NCBI GenBank assembly: GCA_964533705.1
Contig: CAZHMN010000056.1
Location: 1 to 18,927, forward strand
DNA: 18,927 nt
From: CAZHMN01 sp964533705
GTDB taxonomy: Bacteria; Electryoneota; B3-LCP
Direction of reading: 5' to 3'
Both the position numbers and the translations under genes were made by a program. Position 1 is the first letter of the stretch; every line of letters begins with the position of its first letter. The notes below the pieces were generated by a model, which did not search any database, was not told the origin of the DNA, and saw only the letters and a list, made by a program, of their open reading frames with translations. This document shows, piece by piece, positions 7,062 to 13,928 of the stretch.

Positions 7062-7068
7062 CGATGTG

Positions 7069-8403
7069 ATGATCAAGGAATTTATTGAGAAGTTAAAAGC
7101 CAAAAATCCTGCCCAACCTGAGTTCATTCAGGCGGCAACGGAAGTAATCCAATCCCTTCAACCTGTACTGGAGCGGAATCCTCGATATATTGAGGAGAAG
7201 ATTCTGGAGCGGATTACTGAGCCTGAACGCGTCGTAATGTTCCGCGTTCCCTGGCTGGATGACCAGGGCAAGGTGCAGGTCAATCGCGGTTACCGAATCG
7301 AATTCAATTCGGCTATCGGTCCCTACAAAGGCGGTTTGCGGTTTCACCCCACGGTGACGCTGGGAATGCTGAAGTTCCTGGCCTTCGAACAAGTTTTTAA
7401 GAATTCTCTGACCACCCTTCCAATGGGAGGCGGTAAGGGCGGATCCGATTTCGATCCCAAGGGCAAGTCGGATAGGGAAGTCATGAAATTCTGCCAGAGC
7501 TTTATGAACGAACTCTTCCACCACGTCGGTGCCAATACGGACGTGCCCGCCGGTGACATCGGCGTTGGGGGACGCGAAATCGGTTACCTGTTCGGTCAAT
7601 ACAAGCGCCTGGTCAACCGCTTTGAAGGCGTCCTGACGGGCAAAGATCCCAAGTGGGGCGGCAGCCTGATCCGCCCCGAAGCGACCGGATATGGCACGGT
7701 CTATTTTGCCGCCAATATGATGGCGACGAAAAACCAGACCTTCGAGGGCAAACGAGTGGCGATTTCGGGGTCGGGGAATGTTGCTCAGTATGCCACTGAA
7801 AAAGTCCTGGATCTCGGGGGCATTCCCGTGTCTCTGTCGGATTCAAGCGGTTATATCATTGATAACGATGGCTTGAATCGCGAAAAACTGGCCTACATGA
7901 TGGAGCTGAAAAACGTTCGCCGGGGGCGCATTCGCGAGTACGCTGAAAAATACAACTGCGAATACCACGAAGGAGCCGGCCTTTGGAAGAGCGGCAAGTA
8001 CGATGTCGCGCTGCCCTGTGCGACTCAGAATGAGTTAGATGGTGAGGATGCTAAGACGCTGCTCTCCAACGGCTGTATCTGCGTAGCCGAAGGGGCGAAT
8101 ATGCCTTCCACTCCGGAAGCCATTGACACCTTCGTCGAGTCGGGTATATTCTTCGGTCCCGGTAAAGCGGCCAATGCCGGCGGCGTCGCTGTCTCGGGTT
8201 TGGAAATGTCGCAGAACAGCCTGCGTTTGAGCTGGACGCGAGATGAGGTGGATAACCGCCTGAAAAATATCATGAAGAGCATCCATGACGCCTCTTATGC
8301 AGCAGCGGAAGAATACGGCACCCCCGGAAACTACGTCAATGGCGCTAATATCGCAGGCTTCGTTAAAGTAGCGGACGCCATGATTGAGCAGGGACTGGTG
8401 TAG
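7069..8403 (+). CDS. gdhA: NADP-type glutamate dehydrogenase
   Basis: The 444-residue protein matches the length of hexameric NADP-dependent GdhA, which makes glutamate from 2-oxoglutarate and ammonium. Seen: GPYKGGLRFHP with Lys87, PMGGGKGGSDFDPKG with catalytic Lys123, VPAGDIGVGGRE with catalytic Asp163, and a Rossmann dinucleotide motif SGSGNVAQ (233-240) followed by SLSDSSG, a pattern usual in NADP-preferring enzymes. RPEATGYG (202-209) and the C-terminal NAGGVAVSGLEMSQNS block confirm the small-hexamer family. The start at 7069 is fixed by AAGGAG. The gene appears monocistronic: it has a long palindrome-rich upstream region and a strong hairpin 31 nt after its stop. That layout suggests regulation by nitrogen status, which is inference. 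Confidence 0.96.
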   Translation: MIKEFIEKLKAKNPAQPEFIQAATEVIQSLQPVLERNPRYIEEKILERITEPERVVMFRVPWLDDQGKVQVNRGYRIEFNSAIGPYKGGLRFHPTVTLGMLKFLAFEQVFKNSLTTLPMGGGKGGSDFDPKGKSDREVMKFCQSFMNELFHHVGANTDVPAGDIGVGGREIGYLFGQYKRLVNRFEGVLTGKDPKWGGSLIRPEATGYGTVYFAANMMATKNQTFEGKRVAISGSGNVAQYATEKVLDLGGIPVSLSDSSGYIIDNDGLNREKLAYMMELKNVRRGRIREYAEKYNCEYHEGAGLWKSGKYDVALPCATQNELDGEDAKTLLSNGCICVAEGANMPSTPEAIDTFVESGIFFGPGKAANAGGVAVSGLEMSQNSLRLSWTRDEVDNRLKNIMKSIHDASYAAAEEYGTPGNYVNGANIAGFVKVADAMIEQGLV

Positions 8404-8434
8404 GATCCCATTTAAGCATAGAGTGAGGACTATG

Positions 8435-8474
8435 GTCCGGAAAATGCGCGGGGATTCCCGCGTATTCTCCGGAC
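8435..8474 (+). terminator. strong hairpin after gdhA, possible terminator
   Basis: GTCCGGA (8435-8441) pairs with TCCGGAC (8468-8474), and inside it CGCGGG pairs with CCCGCG around a GATT loop; the intervening bases pair except for one A-C mismatch and one G-T pair. This gives a nearly continuous 18-bp stem. A smaller CATAG/CTATG stem (8417-8421 with 8430-8434) abuts it on the left. No U-run follows, so termination would be factor-assisted or the structure may stabilise the gdhA 3' end. Confidence 0.5.
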
Positions 8475-8517
8475 TTGCGTTAATTCACGGTAAAAAAATA
8501 AATCGTATAAGGAAAGA

Positions 8518-8952
8518 ATGTTTCCCTTTCAGGAAGAGCTTTACTTCCATCGAGAACATACTTGGATTCGGTTTGAACCTCATGAGAGGGGAGATCGTTT
8601 TCGGATCGGTCTGGATGAAATTTTCCTTCACGATGTAGGTCCGGTTGTAAGTCTGGACCTTCCACATGAAGGTGATGAAATCTCTCAGGATGAGATCTGC
8701 GGAGTCATCCGTGGGAAGGAGAGAAGCAAATTGCTCTACGCCCCCCTTACCGGTGAGATTCTCGACGTTAACCTGGAACTGTATGAAGAGCCGGATGTTA
8801 TTCGGGAGGATCCCTACGGTGTCGGCTGGCTTCTTCTGGTTGATCCTTCCCATGCTAAGGAAGAGCTCGAATATTTACTAAAAGGTGAAGAAGCTGGGAA
8901 ATGGTGGAAGCATGAAATTGAGATACGGCGCGCTGATTTGTCACCAGAATAG
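8518..8952 (+). CDS. GcvH-like (glycine cleavage H protein fold) protein lacking the canonical lipoyl lysine
   Basis: This 144-residue protein aligns along its length with glycine cleavage H protein: LYFHREHTWIRFE at the start, the lipoyl-domain core, YAPLTGEILDVN, and DPYGVGWLLLVDP near the end. In GcvH the lipoylated lysine sits six residues before the Tyr of Y-[AS]-P-x-[ST]-G-E (context ESVKAASDIYSPVSGE). Here the corresponding stretch is GKERSKLLYAPLTGE, with Glu at that position and Lys at -7 and -3. It may therefore be unlipoylated or modified at a shifted lysine. ATG 8518 has a good AAGGAAAG site 4-5 nt upstream. No gcvT, gcvP, lipoate ligase or radical-SAM partner is adjacent; the neighbours are gdhA and asd. 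Its role is unknown, and calling it gcvH would be unsafe. Confidence 0.72.
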   Translation: MFPFQEELYFHREHTWIRFEPHERGDRFRIGLDEIFLHDVGPVVSLDLPHEGDEISQDEICGVIRGKERSKLLYAPLTGEILDVNLELYEEPDVIREDPYGVGWLLLVDPSHAKEELEYLLKGEEAGKWWKHEIEIRRADLSPE

Positions 8953-9061
8953 GATTGAGTAGAATTCATTTTTTATTAAATTGAGGTTTCCCCGGCGAAA
9001 AGATCCACCCCTTATCCATGTACCATTATATGTTCAATAGGGACTTTCTCTTAAGCAATTT

Positions 9062-10075
9062 ATGGTGAGGAAAATCAAGATCAATCTGGCTCTTGTAGGA
9101 GCAACCGGACTGGTGGGGCGTACCATGCTCGCGGTTCTGGAAGAACGCGCTCTCCCCGTTGCGGAAATTATTCCTGTCGCTTCACCTCGCTCTCGCGGCG
9201 CCGTTCTTCAATACTGTGGCCGCGAATTCACCGTGAGCACGCTTGAAGACGGCCTCTGGAGGGGTGCGGATGCGGCACTGCTCTCGGCAGGCGCCGGCGT
9301 TTCCCGGGAATGGATTCCCGAACTGACCAAAGAAGGAATCACCTGCATTGACAACAGCTCGGCGTTTCGCCAGACTGAGGGTGTTCCACTGGTCGTCCCG
9401 GAGGTTAATGCTGAGGCTATTGGGGGAAACCATCGCCTCATCGCCAATCCCAACTGTTCCACGATTCAACTGGTTGTAATTCTAGCTCCGCTTGAAAGAG
9501 CATTCGGTTTAGAGAAGGTCGTAGTGGCTACCTATCAGTCCGCCTCCGGAGTCGGGCAAAAGGGGAAAGCCCGTCTCCAGGATGAGATTGCCGGTGAGTT
9601 TTCTCAGGTTTCTCCTTTTCCATATACGCTTTTCGATAATGTCATACCCGGCATCGGTGATTTGGTCGAGAATGGCTACTATTTCGAGGAATGGAAACTG
9701 GTGCAGGAAAGCCGAAAGATTCTCGGTTTGCCCGATCTTCGCATATTCCCCACAGCCGTGCGGGTGCCGGTTCGCCATTGCCACGGCGAAGTTGTTCATA
9801 TGGAGTTTCGGAAGGATGTGGATGTTCCCAAGGCGCGGGAAGTTTTAAAGAGGTCACCCGGAGTGGTCCTTCAGGATGATCCAGAGCAGAACGTTTACCC
9901 CCTGCCTCTGAAGTGTATCGGAAAAGATGACGTCTTCGTGGGGCGAATCCGCCAAATCCCTGGAGAGAACAAAACCCTGGATCTCTGGATCGTTGCGGAT
10001 AACCTCCGCAAAGGCGCGGCCACCAATGCCGTTCAAATCCTCGAATGCGTTATTGAAAAGGGCTTGCTTAAATGA
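9062..10075 (+). CDS. asd: aspartate-semialdehyde dehydrogenase
   Basis: This 337-residue enzyme reduces aspartyl phosphate to aspartate semialdehyde with NADPH, the branch to lysine/diaminopimelate, threonine and methionine. Seen: nucleotide-binding GATGLVGRTML (13-23), IDNSSAFR (96-103), VVPEVN (111-116), catalytic Cys132 in NPNCSTIQL, YQSASGVGQKG (158-168) and RVPVRHCHGE with the likely catalytic His241. Length and motifs match the common bacterial Asd. ATG 9062 matches the family N-terminus, but no Shine-Dalgarno precedes it. Its stop overlaps the start of the next gene by 4 bp (ATGA), so the two are translationally coupled. The 109-bp spacer upstream shows TTATAT-like sequence but no convincing -35 element. 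Confidence 0.95.
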   Translation: MVRKIKINLALVGATGLVGRTMLAVLEERALPVAEIIPVASPRSRGAVLQYCGREFTVSTLEDGLWRGADAALLSAGAGVSREWIPELTKEGITCIDNSSAFRQTEGVPLVVPEVNAEAIGGNHRLIANPNCSTIQLVVILAPLERAFGLEKVVVATYQSASGVGQKGKARLQDEIAGEFSQVSPFPYTLFDNVIPGIGDLVENGYYFEEWKLVQESRKILGLPDLRIFPTAVRVPVRHCHGEVVHMEFRKDVDVPKAREVLKRSPGVVLQDDPEQNVYPLPLKCIGKDDVFVGRIRQIPGENKTLDLWIVADNLRKGAATNAVQILECVIEKGLLK

Positions 10076-10854
10076 AGATTCGAATGGGATTGATTGGGGC
10101 AACTTCCACACTCTTGATTTTCTGTATTGGACTGATATTCTCATCAATCAAACCATTGAGTTGCAGCGAGCGAACTGACTCAGCAGAAGCGTTGCTCGCC
10201 GAAGTGGATCGAAATTTAACCAGCGAAACTCTAAAGTATCATCTGGTCATGGAGATCATCTATTCTCCGGGCGATCAGCGTACCGTGGAAGCGGACGTCT
10301 GGGCGGTGGGACGGGACAGCGTTTATCTGGAATACACGGCGCCCGCCAGGGAGAGGGGCACCCGGTATCTGAAGATCGGAAAATCCCTCTGGATCCATCA
10401 ACCCAAGCTTTCCAGGAGCGTCCTGATACAGGGACACATGCTGCGCCAGGGGGTTTTCGGAAGCGATTTTTCATATGAGGATATGCTGGAAAGCGGGCAT
10501 CTGTTGGACGATTATACCGCCGAGTTCCTGCCGGATGAGGAAACACTCCGTGTATTGAAGCTGACGGCAAAAAACGATGAAGTAACGTATCAACAACGGA
10601 TTCTCTGGATTGACGAAGAGTTGAAGATTCCCCGGCGTTCTGAACTGCGCACACGGTACGGTAAGCCTCTGAAAACAGTCGAATTGGACGAAATACGCGC
10701 ATTCGGGGAGCGCCTTTATCCAACCCGTATCGTCATGAAAGACCTCTTGAAACAGAAGTCCTCTACAGTCATGAGAATAGTGGATCCAATCTTTGACGTG
10801 AGGATTGATCCGCAGACCTTCACGCGAAGACATCTGGAACGGCCGTTGGATTAG
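10072..10854 (+). CDS. LolA-like outer-membrane lipoprotein-sorting family protein (exported)
   Basis: This 260-residue protein starts with a basic end and a hydrophobic segment (about 5-27), consistent with a signal peptide or anchor, so it should act in the periplasm. Cys31 follows Pro-Leu-Ser, which is not a good lipobox. The block DSVYLEYTAPARERGTRYLKIGKSLWIHQPKLSR, then GSDFSYEDML, matches the LolA-like family described as outer membrane lipoprotein-sorting protein (PF17131 type), with the characteristic R-G-T-x-Y-L and GSDF-x-[YN]-[ED]-D motifs. These proteins have a half-barrel that shields lipids or lipoprotein acyl chains. It overlaps asd by 4 bp, a pairing without obvious functional logic. 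An M23 endopeptidase begins 130 bp downstream on what looks like a separate promoter. The exact cargo is unknown. Confidence 0.78.
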   Translation: MKIRMGLIGATSTLLIFCIGLIFSSIKPLSCSERTDSAEALLAEVDRNLTSETLKYHLVMEIIYSPGDQRTVEADVWAVGRDSVYLEYTAPARERGTRYLKIGKSLWIHQPKLSRSVLIQGHMLRQGVFGSDFSYEDMLESGHLLDDYTAEFLPDEETLRVLKLTAKNDEVTYQQRILWIDEELKIPRRSELRTRYGKPLKTVELDEIRAFGERLYPTRIVMKDLLKQKSSTVMRIVDPIFDVRIDPQTFTRRHLERPLD

Positions 10855-10925
10855 TCCGGATTATGTAATAAGTGCAGGAACGCGATCGTTGCAAACCTGA
10901 TAAAAGGAAAAAGCAGAAAAAAGAT

Positions 10926-10953
10926 TTGACTTAGTGGCAAAGTTTGTTTAAAT
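10926..10953 (+). promoter_or_regulatory. candidate promoter for the M23-bactofilin-atp operon
   Basis: TTGACT (10926-10931) and TTAAAT (10948-10953, four of six) are 16 bp apart. A perfect 12-bp palindrome, AATTTGCAAATT (10951-10962), overlaps the end of the -10 and the expected start point near 10960, as an operator would. The M23 gene starts at 10985. No other comparable promoter was found before atpB. Confidence 0.5.
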
Positions 10954-10984
10954 TTGCAAATTCTAATCAGAGCCAGAATTCCAG

Positions 10985-11836
10985 ATGAAAGGCCGCAAAG
11001 TTACCGTTCTTCTCGTGCCCGATTTCGAGGGCACACCTCACACTTTTAAGATGTCAGTTTTCGCACTTCGACTCGGCCTTGCATTGGGAATTCTGGGGAT
11101 ATTGCTGTTCTTTTTAATGTTGTTTACATGGGGGGGCATCGCTCGCAAGGCGAATTTGGCGGAACGGCTGGCGGCTGAGAATGATCAATATCGCCATGAG
11201 CAGCAACGCGTTCTGGAGCTTGAGGCTCGAGTGCAGCAGCTCCGCCAGTTCGAGGAGCAGATTCGCCGGGCATTGGGTTCCGATTTCTCCACTACGGGTA
11301 TCACCGATAAAACGAGTACGACAGCTCTAATTCCGGGAGAAATCGGTAGCGAAGTCGAGCCGTTTCAAGAGTCCGATAAGGTTCGAGGTTCCCAGCCAGT
11401 CGTCGTCCGCAGTACTATTCAGTTCGAAGAGTCTGTGGTTTCCTGGGGCGATGAATATCCATCCCTGTGGCCGGTAGAAGGTTTTATCAGCAGAGGTTTC
11501 GAGTGGAATCCCGTTGTTCCCAGCCTTTCCCATCCAGGAGTGGACATCGCTGGGAAACAGGGTGCGGCTGTGAGAGCCACCGCCGGCGGAATTGTGGTAT
11601 GGTGCGGTTGGTCGGCCCGATACGGAAATATGGTCGTTCTGGCGCACGGCAGCAAGTATTTCAGCGTCTATGGGCACAATCAAATCCTCCTGGTTCAGCC
11701 CAGGCAGCGTGTGGAACGGGGAGATCCCATAGCATTATTGGGCAACACAGGTCAATCCAGTGCCCCGCACTTGCATTTTGAGATATGGTTAAATGATCAG
11801 CCCCTTAACCCGCTTGATATGCTTATCACTTCATGA
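10985..11836 (+). CDS. membrane-anchored M23 (LytM-type) peptidoglycan endopeptidase
   Basis: The 283-residue protein has a short cytoplasmic N-terminus, one membrane helix (about 24-50), a periplasmic coiled coil rich in Leu, Gln and Glu (about 56-97), a linker, and a C-terminal M23 domain (about 160-280). The zinc ligands are visible: His183 and Asp187 in SHPGVDIAG, and His264 in PHLHFE; His231 (VYGH) and His262 are the catalytic histidines. All are intact, so it should be an active endopeptidase cutting peptide cross-links. It lies 19 bp upstream of a bactofilin; bactofilin with M23 peptidase is an established cell-shape pairing, for example CcmA with Csd1 in Helicobacter. Its ribosome-binding site is weak. 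Confidence 0.9.
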   Translation: MKGRKVTVLLVPDFEGTPHTFKMSVFALRLGLALGILGILLFFLMLFTWGGIARKANLAERLAAENDQYRHEQQRVLELEARVQQLRQFEEQIRRALGSDFSTTGITDKTSTTALIPGEIGSEVEPFQESDKVRGSQPVVVRSTIQFEESVVSWGDEYPSLWPVEGFISRGFEWNPVVPSLSHPGVDIAGKQGAAVRATAGGIVVWCGWSARYGNMVVLAHGSKYFSVYGHNQILLVQPRQRVERGDPIALLGNTGQSSAPHLHFEIWLNDQPLNPLDMLITS

Positions 11837-11842
11837 TCGCTA

Positions 11843-11849
11843 AGAGGAG
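11843..11849 (+). promoter_or_regulatory. ribosome-binding site supporting a TTG start for bactofilin
   Basis: AGAGGAG lies 6 nt before TTG 11856. No ATG is available in the right place; the next in-frame alternative is GTG 11886, which has no such site. Confidence 0.75.
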
Positions 11850-11855
11850 CAGAAG

Positions 11856-12287
11856 TTGTTTTCCACCAAATCAACAGGTGGTCGCGTGAAAGACAGTTCG
11901 GAGCTGGGTACGATCATCGGCCAGGACGCTTCCATAGACGGTACACTTACCGTAAACCACGAAGTACGGATAGACGGCCAGTTGAAAGGCGAGCTGAACA
12001 GTACAAATACCATTACGATTGGATCCACCGGCCGAGTTGATGGCACCTTGAGCGGTGAGAACATCGTAGTCGGTGGACAGGTGGAAGGTTCGCTTAAATC
12101 CAGCGGTTTGATCACCCTTGAGGCGGGGAGTAGCTTTGCTGGGGATCTGGAAGCCTCTCGGTTGGTTATTATCGAAGGTGCGATTTTCAACGGTCGTTCG
12201 ACGATGGCGTCTCCCGGTCCCGGTGCCGGTCTTCAACCCAGAAAAATCAACCTGGAACCGACGCCGGAACCAGAGCCGGCTGAATAA
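11856..12287 (+). CDS. bactofilin (polymer-forming cytoskeletal protein)
   Basis: This 143-residue protein has the bactofilin core at about residues 19-115: TIIGQDASIDGTLTVNHEVRIDGQLKGELNS followed by repeated G-x-V-x-G-x-[IL]-like turns (GRVDGTLSGENIVVGGQVEGSLKSSG), the signature of a right-handed beta-helix that polymerises without nucleotide. The tail (about 120-143) is proline/glutamate-rich and probably disordered. It starts at TTG 11856, supported by AGAGGAG. It acts at the inner membrane as a scaffold for wall enzymes, and the upstream M23 protein is the natural client. atpZ begins 14 bp after its stop, so it is also in the ATP synthase transcript. Confidence 0.92.
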   Translation: MFSTKSTGGRVKDSSELGTIIGQDASIDGTLTVNHEVRIDGQLKGELNSTNTITIGSTGRVDGTLSGENIVVGGQVEGSLKSSGLITLEAGSSFAGDLEASRLVIIEGAIFNGRSTMASPGPGAGLQPRKINLEPTPEPEPAE

Positions 12288-12301
12288 CGCCAAGGTATCG
12301 A

Positions 12302-12601
12302 ATGCCTTCGGAAGAATTGGAGCCGGGGGATAATAAAAACCGACCTCACGGCTTCGGATTCGGGAAGCTCCCTCAGGCTTTTGATTTGGCTCTTCGATGG
12401 GGGCTGACTCTGGCGCTAACCGTCTTGGCCGGCTTCTTTCTCGGTCGCTGGGTTGATACGAAATTGGGCACGACGCCCCTGTTTCTTTTGATCGGCATAT
12501 TTTGGGCCGTTGGGGGTAGCTTTTACAGCATCATTCTCCAGGTCAAAAAGATGCAGGAGAAGGAAGAGGAAGAGTCCCGTAAATCACGATCTAAGGATTG
12601 A
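12302..12601 (+). CDS. atpZ: AtpZ/AtpI-family F0F1 ATP synthase-associated membrane protein
   Basis: A 99-residue protein with two membrane helices (about 33-50 and 58-80), a charged N-terminus and a basic/acidic cytoplasmic tail. The conserved AtpZ pattern is seen: RWGLTLALTVLAGFFLGRWVDTKLGTTPLFLLIGIFWAVGGSFYS, with G-x-x-x-G-x-x-x-D in helix 1. Such proteins precede the F0 genes in many operons and have been linked to c-ring assembly and divalent ion movement; the exact role is not settled. AAGG about 7 nt before ATG 12302 can serve as ribosome-binding site. It follows bactofilin by 14 bp and precedes a second small membrane gene. Confidence 0.82.
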   Translation: MPSEELEPGDNKNRPHGFGFGKLPQAFDLALRWGLTLALTVLAGFFLGRWVDTKLGTTPLFLLIGIFWAVGGSFYSIILQVKKMQEKEEEESRKSRSKD

Positions 12602-12610
12602 TTCCGTGAT

Positions 12611-12660
12611 ATTTCCGCCTGAAGCAAGTTTATGGTTTTATAATACGTTATGGCGGAAAT
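12611..12660 (+). promoter_or_regulatory. inverted repeat that can sequester the atpI ribosome-binding site
   Basis: ATTTCCGCC (12611-12619) and GGCGGAAAT (12652-12660) are perfect 9-bp complements flanking a 32-nt loop. The right arm contains the only Shine-Dalgarno-like sequence (GGCGGA) before ATG 12664, while the left arm begins 9 nt after the atpZ stop, where a terminating ribosome would melt it. The loop also contains a TATAAT (12639-12644) without a matching -35. Confidence 0.55.
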
Positions 12661-12663
12661 AAC

Positions 12664-12975
12664 ATGTCAAATTTTCCCATCTGGGCATGGGGGGCGCTGG
12701 GGGGACTAATCTTGGGTTGCATCGGGTTGCTTATTCTCCTTCCAGGATGCACCCGGGGCGCAAAAGCCCTTTTAACCCGCTTTGTGATATCAGTTCTGAC
12801 AAAGTTAATCCTGGCTGGAGTCGGGTTCTGGATTGCCATAAAATTTCTGGGAATTCAGGCGGCCCCGCTTGCTTATGGATTTATCGTAGGATACGTTGTC
12901 TCATTGTTTCTGGAAATCATACCCTGCATCTGGAAATTACGCAAATGGACGAGCGACGCAACTTCACCCCGCTGA
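12664..12975 (+). CDS. atpI: AtpI-like small membrane protein of the ATP synthase operon
   Basis: A 103-residue protein with three predicted membrane helices (about 6-28, 38-63 and 66-89) and a basic C-terminus (WKLRKW). Sequence similarity alone is weak, but size, topology and location between atpZ and atpB fit the ATP synthase I family. Bacterial AtpI proteins assist F0 assembly. GGCGGA 6 nt upstream supports ATG 12664. Its 3' end overlaps the start of atpB by 31 bp, indicating coupled translation. The gene symbol rests mainly on context. Confidence 0.68.
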   Translation: MSNFPIWAWGALGGLILGCIGLLILLPGCTRGAKALLTRFVISVLTKLILAGVGFWIAIKFLGIQAAPLAYGFIVGYVVSLFLEIIPCIWKLRKWTSDATSPR

Positions 12976-13928
12976 TTCGACTTGTACTGATCATCCTTCC
13001 ATTGATTCTCTGGAGTAGTGTGCTCCAGGCCGATGAGCACGGCGGCCAAGCTGAGGCCGCTGCCTCCGCGGAGAGTCACGCGCTGGCCGAATCTTCCCAC
13101 GACGCGCAAGCTGGCGAAGCTCAGGCTGAACATGAGGAACACGGTGAAGAGGGCGGCTCCGTCGTTTTGGGTCTTCTCGAACACCACTTGATGGATTCCA
13201 ACCATTACCAGTTTTTGGGGATGGATTTCCATCTTCCGGTCTTGACCATCGGCAGCTTTCAATTGCCGGTGACCAAACATTCCATTATGCTGGTGACCGC
13301 GGCGATTTTGCTCATCGTTTTGCTGATACCGTTGAAACGCACCGGTTCGAAGGTGCCGCACGGCTTCGCCAATTTTCTGGAAGTGATCATCATCTTCCTG
13401 CGCGATGAAGTCGTCTATCCAGCTCTGGGCCGGGAGGACGGTCGAAAATACCTCCCTTATTTCCTGACGGTCTTCTTCTTCATCCTCTTTTCCAATCTGC
13501 TGGGTATGGTCCCCTACGGATCCACCCCGACGGGAAACATCTCGGTGACTGGATCGTTGGCGGGTATTTCCCTGCTGATCATGATCGGATCGGGAATCGT
13601 GCGTCACGGGCCTTTCAAGTACATGGCCTCCTTCGTGCCGTCCGGCGTTCCACTCTTCGTGGTGCCTATCCTCTTCCCGATTGAGATTGCCGGCGTTCTG
13701 GTCAAGCACTTCGCCCTCTGCATCCGGCTCTTCGCCAACATGCTGGCCGGACATGCGGTTATTACCGTCTTTCTGGGACTGATTTCCAGCTACTTCATCG
13801 CTCCGGTCGCCATTCTCGGAGCGGTAGGCATTTCGCTGCTGGAATTGTTCGTTGCCTTTCTACAAGCATACATTTTCACCATTCTGTCGTCGCTGTTTAT
13901 CGGTATGGCCCTGCATCCGGAACATTGA
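12945..13928 (+). CDS. atpB: ATP synthase F0 subunit a with exported N-terminal extension
   Basis: This 327-residue subunit a forms the proton half-channels against the c-ring. The essential arginine is seen as Arg261 in LCIRLFANMLAGH. Helices cover about 112-130, 172-190, 205-217, 233-250, 268-284 and 286-320. The first about 29 residues look like a signal peptide (basic start, LVLIILPLILWSSVLQA), followed by a His/Glu/Ala-rich segment (31-71) before the subunit core. This makes it longer than typical subunits of 230-270 residues; similar extensions are known in Bacteroidetes/Chlorobi-type AtpB. ATG 12945 lies inside atpI and gives a sensible signal peptide; the reading frame is open back to 12687 but that part has no a-subunit character. 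Confidence 0.93.
   Translation: MDERRNFTPLIRLVLIILPLILWSSVLQADEHGGQAEAAASAESHALAESSHDAQAGEAQAEHEEHGEEGGSVVLGLLEHHLMDSNHYQFLGMDFHLPVLTIGSFQLPVTKHSIMLVTAAILLIVLLIPLKRTGSKVPHGFANFLEVIIIFLRDEVVYPALGREDGRKYLPYFLTVFFFILFSNLLGMVPYGSTPTGNISVTGSLAGISLLIMIGSGIVRHGPFKYMASFVPSGVPLFVVPILFPIEIAGVLVKHFALCIRLFANMLAGHAVITVFLGLISSYFIAPVAILGAVGISLLELFVAFLQAYIFTILSSLFIGMALHPEH

Larger units (their letters stand above)
6608..7068 (+). other. 461-bp non-coding control region upstream of gdhA
   Basis: This is the longest gene-free stretch of the window. 6608-6720 shows nothing I can identify. 6720-6800 is AT-rich with promoter P1 and overlapping palindromes. 6800-6910 shows no clear structure. 6913-6966 holds an operator-like palindrome and a 12-bp hairpin. 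6967-6995 holds a second promoter candidate, and 7056-7061 the ribosome-binding site. I recognise no known riboswitch class here. In-frame codons from 6958 to 7068 exist but lack a ribosome-binding site and family similarity. Confidence 0.7.

Noticed and set aside
6958..7068. N-terminal extension of GdhA by 37 residues
   Set aside because: No ribosome-binding site, no similarity to GdhA, and a strong AAGGAG fixes the start at 7069.
6797..7068. Known riboswitch in the gdhA leader
   Set aside because: I could not find conserved cores of the glycine, THF or c-di-GMP classes; only palindromes are visible.
10072..10170. Lipoprotein signal in the LolA-like protein
   Set aside because: Cys31 is preceded by Pro-Leu-Ser, which does not fit the lipobox; an ordinary signal peptide or anchor is more likely.
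12687..12944. Longer atpB reading frame overlapping most of atpI
   Set aside because: The translated part has no a-subunit or signal-peptide character; ATG 12945 gives a good signal peptide and known family form.
12873..13754. 293-codon open frame on the minus strand opposite atpB
   Set aside because: The His/Asp/Gln-rich translation is the expected reverse-strand shadow of a membrane protein gene.
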